Source: CAYOBW01 sp964402115 (lineage in GTDB: Bacteria; Verrucomicrobiota; Kiritimatiellia; UBA8416; CAYOBW01). Taken from it: DNA of 22,143 bases. The translations under genes were made by a program, and so were the position numbers. A model generated the notes under the pieces. That model saw only the letters and a list, made by a program, of their open reading frames with translations, had not been told where the DNA came from and did no database searches. Below, one piece after another: positions 1 to 6,600 of the stretch (position 1 is the stretch's first letter; the number at the start of each line of letters is the position of its first letter). The stretch spans positions 1 to 22,143 of the forward strand of contig CAYOBW010000112.1 in NCBI GenBank assembly GCA_964402115.1, in the 5' to 3' direction.

Positions 1-1
1 G

Positions 2-241
2 GAGAAGTACAGCAGGCGCTACGAGCCTGCTGATCGACTCTGCCCATTCGGCGCCGTGCTGAGAGTTGCTGGCAACCTGTCCTGGCGCAAGGGCCTTGTG
101 GATAATGAATTCTATACTACCAGCCTCCACGCGCTACGGATCGCCACCTGCCCGCCCCTGAGTCCCGGCGTGACGGAAGGGCGCGTGCAGTTCCACCCCG
201 ACAACCCCGGCCACCGCCTGCTGACCCTGTCCCCGTGGTGA
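2..241 (+). CDS. Possible 3' end of an unrecognised gene (open frame from window edge)
   Basis: This frame is open from the first complete codon to a TGA at 239-241, giving about 79 residues, with an internal GTG at 56. I recognise no domain or motif. The last part (222-245) resembles the dispersed sequence at 3279-3300, so at least the tail may be repeat DNA read by chance. A perfect hairpin sits inside it at 11-31. The opposite strand is also open towards the left edge over about 43 codons, so coding direction cannot be decided. Treat it as a candidate fragment only. Confidence 0.15.
   Translation, partial: EKYSRRYEPADRLCPFGAVLRVAGNLSWRKGLVDNEFYTTSLHALRIATCPPLSPGVTEGRVQFHPDNPGHRLLTLSPW
11..31. 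repeat. Perfect 7-bp hairpin
   Basis: AGCAGGC at 11-17 pairs with GCCTGCT at 25-31 around the 7-nt loop GCTACGA. No T-run follows, and the loop lacks the T33 expected of an anticodon arm, so it is neither a clear terminator nor a tRNA part. Confidence 0.4.
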
Positions 242-446
242 ATCCCCACAAGCCAGTCAGCCGGCGCCCCTCGTAGCCGCGCCCGCCAGGGCGTGGCCTT
301 CGCACCATCGCACCACGCCGGCCGTATGCCCGCAACCTCGCCCTACTGCCCGCACTCTCACTCTCCCACAAGAGACAAGACCCGGGATTGAACCACGGAT
401 ACACGGACGCACGGAGAAGACAGGAAAACGAGGCTCGAGAACGGCG
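222..446. repeat. Dispersed-repeat cluster, copy A
   Basis: Three segments recur at 3185-3377 in a different order. Segment 222-245 (CCGTGGTGAATC core) matches 3279-3300. Segment 272-292 (CGTAGCCGCGCCCGCCAGGGC, in which the last base is shared) is identical to 3357-3377. Segment 372-446, with the core GGGATTGAACCACGG and CGAGGCTCGAGAACGGCG, matches 3185-3250 except for an 8-base deletion in the latter and a few substitutions. No gene is supported here. Confidence 0.75.
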
Positions 447-589
447 ACCGTGCCGGCAACGCCCGGCCCGGTCGCCGTTCTCTCGCGGTTCCCCGCTGGA
501 GAAAGAGGAGAGCGTCGTCCTGCTCCTCTTCCTTCCCCGCAAGATCGCGCAGGGTGAGCGTGCGGGTTTCCGTTGCGCGGCATGGGAGT

Positions 590-611
590 GGTCGGGATTG
601 GAATCCCGACC
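590..611. repeat. GGTCGGGATT palindrome, copy 1
   Basis: GGTCGGGATT at 590-599 is followed by GG (600-601) at the palindrome centre and AATCCCGACC at 602-611... the outer and inner bases all pair, giving a near-perfect 22-bp palindrome with a 2-nt centre. A second copy lies at 658-679. The stretch 447-914 otherwise shows no convincing gene. Confidence 0.7.
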
Positions 612-657
612 CACGTGGCGTGGCGAGGCTTGCGCGGACGGGGTGGGTAGCGCCGTA

Positions 658-679
658 GGTCGGGATCGAAATCCCGACC
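658..679. repeat. GGTCGGGAT palindrome, copy 2
   Basis: GGTCGGGAT (658-666) pairs perfectly with ATCCCGACC (671-679) around the loop CGAA. It shares its arms with the palindrome at 590-611 while the centre differs, as expected of a small dispersed palindromic family. Confidence 0.7.
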
Positions 680-890
680 GGACCCAGGCGGTGACGATGG
701 CGACGTCACGCCGGCGGTGCCCTTCGCCTGCGACGCCGGGGGATCACGGCAGGTGATCAGGGCCAGCTCGCAACAGTGTGTGCGAGAGCCAACGCGCGAC
801 GGGATTCTCTGGACACAAACGCGGCAGGCCTCGGCGCCTGGCGGATGCCGCGTACGCGCGACCAGCCCATGGTATCCGGAAGACGAAATC

Positions 891-914
891 GCCCGCGCCT
901 GTCCAGCCGCGGGC
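891..914 (-). terminator. Hairpin directly after the kelch-protein gene
   Basis: GCCCGCG (891-897) pairs with CGCGGGC (908-914) around a 10-nt loop. On the minus strand it begins immediately after the TGA at 915-917 and is followed by GATTTCGTC, which has only a weak T-run. Position favours a terminator or mRNA 3'-end stabiliser; the poor U-tract lowers confidence. Confidence 0.45.
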
Positions 915-2228
915 TCAATCGCGCGGCCTGTAACGGTAGGCCCAGATGACGCCGTCGTCTTCGCTGTCGCCGGCGACGTGGCATAAGAAGGCGTTCAGCT
1001 CGTGGTCATAGAACGTGTTGGCGGCGTAGCGGAAGGACGGGCCGGCGGTCGGCAGGGGAAGCGGCTTCGCCCACGTGTTCTCCTGCGGGTTGTAAACGTG
1101 AATGCCCGGCGTGGGGGCGCGGAAATAGACCAGCACCACCAGGTCCAGGTCCGGGTCGTACTCGCAGAAGGCCGCGTTGGTGTTGGACGGCGCCGGCGCG
1201 GGGCCGCCCGGCTTCAGCTCGATCCAGGTGCTGCTGGCGATGTCGTAGGCCATGAGACCCCGGCCCGCGCCCTCGTCGCCATCGGTCCGGTAGATCCGGT
1301 TGCGCCGGCTGTCCAGGCAGCCGCAGCTGTCGTAGCCCCTGGGCGTCGGGCCGCGGGGCTCGACTTCGCTCCAGCGGCCGGCGGCGGGATCGAAGAAGGC
1401 CACGCCGCTGGCGCCAGCGACGATGAACTGCCGGCGGCCGGGCAGGTAGTGAAGCTGGGGGAACATGTCGCGCGTCCGGCCGGGCGAGCCGGCAGCCGGG
1501 GCGCGCTCGAACCGGCCCGAGGCCACGTCATAGAACCACGGGGAGAAGGCCGGCAGGGTCTTCCCCTGGAGCTGTCCCTCCAGCAACTCCAGCCCTTCAT
1601 TCATTACCTTCTCGCCGCCCAGGAAGTAGCGGCCCAGGCCATCGTTGCCGAGGAAGGCCAGTTTTCGCCGGTCGGAGTCGTAGGCCAGGTAGCCCCAGGC
1701 GTGGCCCAGGGTGTGCACCGGCAGAGCCTGCCCGTCCCGGTCGACCAACGACCCGGCGCTGTCGATGGCCAGCTCCTTGCCCTTGACGCGCGCGGTGAAG
1801 TTCGAGATGTCCAGCCCAGGGTACAGGCAGAGCCAACGATGCGCGTTCAGATCGTAGAACCAGAGGTCGTCCATGACGTGGCCGTCGGGCTTGACGAAGG
1901 CGTGGACGCCCTCGCCCAGCAGGAAGGCGCCGCGCAGGTCCGGCGCCGCCATGAAGGCCTTGGCTCCCCACGTGCGCCCGCGCGCCCGCCCCCACCGCGG
2001 GTCCGCCGCCGGCGCGCCCAGGTTCACCCACTGGTTATCGCCCAGCGCCCTGACCCGTGCGAGGTGCGCCCCGGGCGGCGAGGGCGGCCCGGCCAACGGT
2101 CCCGGCGCTCCAAAAGCCGCAGCCGCCAGGAGCGCCACCCCTCCGCCCCACGCCTTCATGCGCCAAAATCCGCCCGCCACGTGGGACCGGTGCCAAGTGA
2201 AATGTTGAAGCTGGCATCCTGTTGACAT
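915..2228 (-). CDS. Secreted kelch-like beta-propeller protein
   Basis: The 437-residue product contains kelch-type blades, each with a hydrophobic strand ending Y/F-D or Y-N followed about six residues later by W or F: FYD at 124-126 with W132, FYD 232-234, FFD 278-280 with W286, YDI 328-330 with W335, and VYN 378-380 with W386. Glycine-rich turns separate the blades. Such propellers usually bind ligands or partners; no catalytic motif is visible. The start is ambiguous. ATG at 2228 has AAGGGG five bases upstream. ATG at 2159 (residue 24) begins a cleaner signal peptide, MKAWGGGVALLAAAAFGA, but lacks a clear Shine-Dalgarno. Either way export is predicted. The gene stands alone, with a hairpin right after the stop and an AT-rich candidate promoter at about 2310. 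The exact blade count (five or six) and the ligand are unknown. Confidence 0.8.
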   Translation of the reverse strand: MSTGCQLQHFTWHRSHVAGGFWRMKAWGGGVALLAAAAFGAPGPLAGPPSPPGAHLARVRALGDNQWVNLGAPAADPRWGRARGRTWGAKAFMAAPDLRGAFLLGEGVHAFVKPDGHVMDDLWFYDLNAHRWLCLYPGLDISNFTARVKGKELAIDSAGSLVDRDGQALPVHTLGHAWGYLAYDSDRRKLAFLGNDGLGRYFLGGEKVMNEGLELLEGQLQGKTLPAFSPWFYDVASGRFERAPAAGSPGRTRDMFPQLHYLPGRRQFIVAGASGVAFFDPAAGRWSEVEPRGPTPRGYDSCGCLDSRRNRIYRTDGDEGAGRGLMAYDIASSTWIELKPGGPAPAPSNTNAAFCEYDPDLDLVVLVYFRAPTPGIHVYNPQENTWAKPLPLPTAGPSFRYAANTFYDHELNAFLCHVAGDSEDDGVIWAYRYRPRD

Positions 2229-2276
2229 CCAATCCCCTTACCCAAATGCTGAAACGCGCGCGCGCCGCACAAGCCA

Positions 2277-2315
2277 GCGGTTACCGCATTGTTCGCCCCG
2301 CTACGCTCAATAATA
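2277..2315 (-). promoter_or_regulatory. Candidate promoter and small palindrome upstream of the kelch gene
   Basis: On the minus strand TATTAT (2315-2310) matches the -10 consensus at five of six positions in an otherwise GC-rich neighbourhood, about 75 bases from the start at 2228. I see no good -35 box. The 11-bp palindrome GCGGTTACCGC (2277-2287) lies between this box and the gene and could be an operator. Both are suggestions from sequence only. Confidence 0.3.
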
Positions 2316-2337
2316 CACGCAATCCACGGTACTACAC

Positions 2338-2493
2338 TCATTCGCCGACGAAGCGCCATCGCGCCGTCCTGCCCTTGCCCGTGCACACGGCCTTGCCTTT
2401 CTTCTTGAGGTCGAACAGCAGGGCACGAATCCAGTCCCGGCCAACAGTCGCCGCGAAATCCTTCGGCGGCTTCTTTGCGTTGCCTGCTTTCAT
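2338..2493 (-). CDS. Small basic protein, winged-helix-like C-terminus
   Basis: This 51-residue frame begins MKAGNAKKPPKDFA and ends GKGRTARWRFVGE. The ATG at 2493 has GAAGGGG just upstream, an in-frame TGA lies 14 codons further upstream, and a promoter-like pair sits at 2568-2596, so the unit is coherent. The second half (residues 21-49, WIRALLFDLKKKG then AVCTGKGRTARWRF) resembles the recognition helix plus beta-wing of winged-helix DNA-binding proteins. That is my inference from pattern, not a family match. About a quarter of residues are K or R. The DNA is less GC-rich than its neighbours, which may indicate transfer. It could also be a remnant of a larger regulator. Confidence 0.5.
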   Translation of the reverse strand: MKAGNAKKPPKDFAATVGRDWIRALLFDLKKKGKAVCTGKGRTARWRFVGE

Positions 2494-2567
2494 GACCCCT
2501 TCGCCTGAAACTGGCGTGTTGGTCCGCAGTTGTCATGTACCGCCCACGCGTCGGCTGCCTGGTCCTC

Positions 2568-2596
2568 AGTATGGCACGGCGATCGGGAAACGACAA
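2568..2596 (-). promoter_or_regulatory. Candidate sigma-70-type promoter for the 51-residue gene
   Basis: Read on the minus strand, TTGTCG (2596-2591) and CATACT (2573-2568) are separated by exactly 17 bases; each matches four of six consensus positions. The predicted leader to the ATG at 2493 is about 65-70 bases and ends in a good Shine-Dalgarno. Confidence 0.4.
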
Positions 2597-2751
2597 GCCA
2601 CCATCAAACCTGGAAGATGGTGCCAGGTCATTTGTGGCGAGCTGCTTGGCGTCATCAGGCAGGATGCTGAGGAGCACGCGCTGCTCCATCCGCCGACTGC
2701 GACGGTCGGATACCGGCGCCACGGGGGGAGGGAGTGGGACACCCTGTACCT

Positions 2752-2795
2752 GCCGCGATAACGCGGCGGACGGCACCGGCAAGCGGCCCGTCCCT
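2752..2795. repeat. GGCGGACGGCACCGGCAAGCGG repeat, copy 1
   Basis: This unit contains a small hairpin GCCGCG-ATAA-CGCGGC followed by GGACGG ... CCGTCC, which also pair. Related units lie at 3376-3444 and 3478-3546. Here the first stem reads GCCGCG/CGCGGC, against GCCGCC/GGCGGC at 3478, so pairing is kept although the sequence changed. Confidence 0.6.
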
Positions 2796-2825
2796 GCAAC
2801 GGTCAACGTGAGACAGAACCATTCT

Positions 2826-2910
2826 CGGCAGAATCATTTGGGCTTTCTGGTGGAACGTACGCTGCGCGCCTGACACAGGAGAAATGATCCTGCTGACAAT
2901 GATTCTGCCG
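2826..2910. repeat. 13-bp inverted repeat (GAATCATT family)
   Basis: CGGCAGAATCATT at 2826-2838 is the exact reverse complement of AATGATTCTGCCG at 2898-2910, with a 59-nt spacer. Degenerate further copies of the same word (CATTCT at 2820, AAATGATCCTGCTG at 2882) lie next to each arm. This is typical of a small dispersed palindromic element. No gene is supported. Confidence 0.65.
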
Positions 2911-2952
2911 TGGCTGTCGCCGCGCCTCACAGTCCGCCCCCGTCACCCGGCT

Positions 2953-3039
2953 CCCCGGAGCGGCTTGCTTTGGCAAGCCGGGAGGCGGGTTGAGGGACAG
3001 CATCAAGAAGCCGGAACGCCAAAGCGTTCCGCTCCGGGG
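2953..3039. repeat. Inverted pair of CCCCGGAGCGG hairpins with covarying stems
   Basis: Copy 1 (2953-2980) reads CCCCGGAGCGG, then CTTGC-TTTG-GCAAG, then CCGG. Copy 2 is on the other strand (3039-3012) and reads CCCCGGAGCGG, then AACGC-TTTG-GCGTT, then CCGG. Flanks and loop are identical while the stem bases change on both sides, so pairing is preserved. A half copy, CCCCGGAGCGGAACGC, lies at 18881-18896. Confidence 0.8.
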
Positions 3040-3073
3040 GTGACGGATCGCACGGGCGACCGCAGGTCTGGAG

Positions 3074-3090
3074 ACGGCGGTCCCCGCCGT
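3074..3090. repeat. Perfect 7-bp hairpin ACGGCGG-TCC-CCGCCGT
   Basis: ACGGCGG (3074-3080) pairs with CCGCCGT (3084-3090) over a 3-nt loop. It lies about 35 bases beyond the covarying hairpin pair in the same gene-free stretch. Confidence 0.5.
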
Positions 3091-3184
3091 TACTGCCCCG
3101 CGACTTGAGCGTTTCGCGGAGGAGACCAGCCCCGTGTCGGTCAATGTGTCTTGTCTTTCGTTCGGCAGCATGGCGATGGCAAGA

Positions 3185-3377
3185 GAGATGAGACCGGGAT
3201 TGAACCACGGACGCACGGAGAAGACGGGAAAACGAGGCTCGAGAACGGCGGCCTGGCGGCACGCGCGAGTCTCCGTGACCCCGTCTCCGTGGTGAATCCT
3301 CTGCCCACGGGCTGGCGCCCGCGGCTACGGGCTAACGGGATCAGGCCGACATCCCGCGTAGCCGCGCCCGCCAGGGC
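3185..3377. repeat. Dispersed-repeat cluster, copy B
   Basis: Segment 3185-3250 matches 372-446, segment 3279-3300 matches 222-245, and segment 3357-3377 is identical to 272-292; the order differs from copy A. Within it, CTGGCGCCCGCGGCTACG (3312-3329) and CGTAGCCGCGCCCGCCAG (3357-3374) form an imperfect 18-bp inverted repeat. Confidence 0.75.
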
Positions 3378-3546
3378 CGTCGTAAGGCGGCGGACGGGCC
3401 TCTTCGCGATCCCTGTCCCCCTCCTCACGTCGGGGGCTACGGGGAGGCGCGCGCTTCCCCCTCTCCTCCCAGTAGCTGCCGCCGTAAGGCGGCGGACGGC
3501 ATCGGCAAGCGGCCTGTCCCCCGCGTCACCGCGGGGGCTACGAGGA
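3376..3546. repeat. Two tandem units, 102-bp period, of the GGCGGACGG family
   Basis: Units at 3376-3444 and 3478-3546 share GCCGYCGTAAGGCGGCGGACGG, CCTGTCCCC and GGGGGCTACG in the same order and spacing. The first stem is GCCGTC/GGCGGC in unit 1 (one G-T wobble) and GCCGCC/GGCGGC in unit 2. The stretch 2500-3604 otherwise shows no convincing gene. Confidence 0.65.
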
Positions 3547-3560
3547 ACGGGGGAGCGCTT

Positions 3561-3602
3561 GCGGTAGCCGCCGCCGCGATGCCCCCGTACGGCGGCAGCC
3601 GC
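3561..3602 (-). terminator. Hairpin directly after the 1245-residue lipoprotein gene
   Basis: GCGGTAGCCGCCG (3561-3573) and CGGCGGCAGCCGC (3590-3602) pair at 11 of 13 positions and begin two bases beyond the stop codon (3605-3607, minus strand). There is no T-run, so it may be a processing or stability element rather than a classic intrinsic terminator. Confidence 0.35.
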
Positions 3603-3604
3603 AC

Positions 3605-6600
3605 TCACTCCTCGACGATCACCGGTCGAAACCCGACGTTGTAGACCTTCTGCCAGCACGGAAAATCGAGGCGGAATGAGCTGGTGGCGCGGTAGGGGCG
3701 ATCATTCCAGGAGCCGCCCCGCACCACCTTGCGTGCCTCGGGGCCGGCGTCGCGGGCATCGTCGCGGTTGGCTGCGTAGGGATACGGCCGGTAGTTGTCG
3801 ACGCACCATTCGGCGACATTGCCGTGCATGTCGTGCAGCTTCCACGCGTTCGGCTGATAGCTGCCGACGGGTGCCAGCAGCATGTTGCCATCATCGACCG
3901 TGGCGATCTTGGGCAGGTAGTCCCAGTACGGGTTGGGGTCGGCCACGGGCTGGGGATCGACGCCGATGACGGCCATCTTCTTGAGCTGCCGGTCGGCGAG
4001 ATTGGCAAAGCGCGAGAAGTCGGCCGGGAGGTCTCCGAAGCTCAGCGCGGTTTGCGCCCCGGCCCGGCAGGCGTACTCCCACTGGGCCTCGCTGGGGAGC
4101 GTGACTTTGCGGCCGGACCTGGCGCCGAGCCAGGCGCAGAAGGCCATGGCCTCCTGCCACGACACGCGCATGACGGGATGGTCCGGCTTGTCCATGTCAT
4201 AGCCGGGACGGACCTGATCCTTGTAGTGCTGGTCATAGAACCCGTTCCGGTGGGCAGGATTGAAGGTTTGGTACTGGGCCAGCGAAACTTCCGTGGCGCA
4301 GATCCAGAACGGCTTGTCGATGGAGACGGCGGCCATCGGGCGTTCATCGGGAGGGCCGTCGGGTGAACCCATCACGAATGAGCCGGCCGGGATGCGGACA
4401 AACGTGAGGGCTTGGGCCTTCCCGAGCTCGTACCGCGTGGTGGCTTGGCCGAGCGCCTCCTGGCGCCTGGCCGCCTCCCCGGCGGCCATGGGCCAGTCGC
4501 GGACCGCCGGTCGGGGCGGAACCGATCCGCCGGCCGGCGGCAAGACGACGGGCGTATCGTCATACCTGTCGCCCGTCACGACGGTTTCGACATCCTCCTC
4601 GACGCTGGCGTAGGTCTTCTTCATCTCCTTGCGCCGCTGGACGTAGTTGCCGGGGATGGCCTGGGTCTCGCTCCACGTGCCGTGGCAGGGGACGTTGAGG
4701 TCGATCCAGGTGATGAGCCTGTCCCAGGCCTCGGGTTCGAGCTTCACGCCGTGGTGCCCCTTGCGCAGCAGTTGCACGAGTTCCGACGTGTCGGCATGGA
4801 ACTCCAGTGGCGTCAGGAGGTGGTAGTCGCCCTCGGGGCCGTTGCGGCGGACGTACGGGTGCAGGGCCATGTAGGATTGGGGGAAGCCGGAGAGCTGACT
4901 GTCGCGGCCGACGGTGGCCTGGTTCTTGAAGTCGGGCCTGCCCGCCTGCCTGCCGTCATGACAGGCAACGCAATGGCGGTTGAGGACGGGCTGAACCTCG
5001 CGCAGGAACGAGAACCCGCGCCGGGGTCCATGCCAGGGTGTGATGTCGACCGGGCCCTGGATCGAGGCGAGGGTCTTCTGCGGCAGCAGCGTCTGGTCCT
5101 GCGATTCGTGGCAGCCGACACAGCTCACCTGTTCGCCGGGCATGCCGACCAACCAGGAACGCATGAGCTGGAGGGCCTTGCCCTCGGCGTCGAGGGGTTG
5201 GATGGAGATGGGCGTATTGGCCGGGATCCTGAAGGCGGCGGATCCGTCCGTGAACACCGGCACGGTGCCAAGCAGCCGCCGGACATCCCAGGGGCCTTCC
5301 ATGCCGACCCGGTAGTGTCCGCCCATATCGCGGTAGGCGTACTCATACTGGAAGATACGCAGGGACTTGACCGCACCCCGCGGCACGTGGCGCAGGCCGG
5401 GGCCTTCGTGGATGTTCTGGATGGCGACCACGGCCTGCGTCTTCGTGAGGTCGATCCGGTCGGGGATGACCGGCGGCGGCGGCTGGGGCTTGAGCGGCAC
5501 CGGCTCGAACAAGGCGTAATCGCTGTCGGCGGCGATGAGGGTCAGGTTGTTGAAGGTGTCGGCGAGATAGATGCCCCACGTGCTGCCCGGCGAAGGCTGG
5601 CAGGACACCAGGAACACCTGCTCGGAGACCGGAAAGGGATGGAGGAACTTCGGCCAGCTTCGATCGACGAGGTAATCCTTGATCTGGCCCTCGGTTGACG
5701 GCGTGGCCAATGCCGGCGCCACCCGTTGCAGCACGCCTGCCGTCGACTCCCGCCCCCGGTTCGCATCGAAGAGGAACAGCTCGCCGGCCCGGCAGGTGCC
5801 GTGGTGGCCGGAGACGATGGCCGCGAACCGCGAGGACGAACCCGGCAGCGGCTTGGGGAAGAACAGCGTGTTCGGCCAATAGGAGTTGGAGCCATAGAGC
5901 GCCGTCTGTCCCGTGCCGTCCGGATTCATGTGCATCAGGATCCGCGAGAAGTAGTGGGCGGTGTCGGTGTACTCCCAGCGCAGGTACAGCACGCGCCCGT
6001 TGGGGAGCATGGTGGGGTGCCAGTCGTTGTCCTGCTCGTAGGTCAGGCGGCGTATGCCGGTGCCATCGGCGTTCATGATGTGCAGATTGGCGACGTAGTC
6101 GGTGCCGCCAAAACAGGGGACGCCGGCGAAAGAGGCCGAGGAGTTGAAGACGATCCGGCCGTCGGGCAAGTACATGGGGTCGTAGTTGTCGATGTCGGGG
6201 AAATCCCCCGGTGTCACCTGGCGCAGGCCGGAGCCATCGGTCCGGATCTCGAACACCTGCCAGCGCCCGTGGGTGCCGGCCGAGGCGAAGAGCATGGCCG
6301 CGGCGTTGAAATGGAGGTCGATTTCCGAGACGATCGCCGGCTGGGCAGGCCGGTAGACGGTTGTCCACTGGCCGCTCCGCAGCGACAGGGTCCCGATTTC
6401 GTTGTCCCAGCCGACCGGGTTGACGCAGGAGCTGCCGCAGTAGTTGACCGGGAGTCCCAGGTTGTCGTGGTAGCCGGCTTTGACCAGCGCCGGCGGCGCC
6501 GCGTGGCGTTTGATGGCCAGGATGCGATCGAAAGCGATGTCCGGATTGGCCAGCAGGACGCGCCGCTGGAAAGCCTGCATTTCGGCGCTGCGCTGGCGAG

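Noticed and set aside
11..31. tRNA anticodon-arm-like hairpin
   Set aside because: There is no T at position 33, no T-arm consensus downstream and no cloverleaf.
117..756. Overlapping open frames in the left gap
   Set aside because: Both strands are open because of high GC, and the frames cross dispersed repeats and palindromes (NPDH, RDRNPDR-like peptides).
1002..2225. 407-codon open frame antisense to the kelch gene
   Set aside because: The opposite frame has clear kelch blades and a signal peptide; this one is a compositional shadow.
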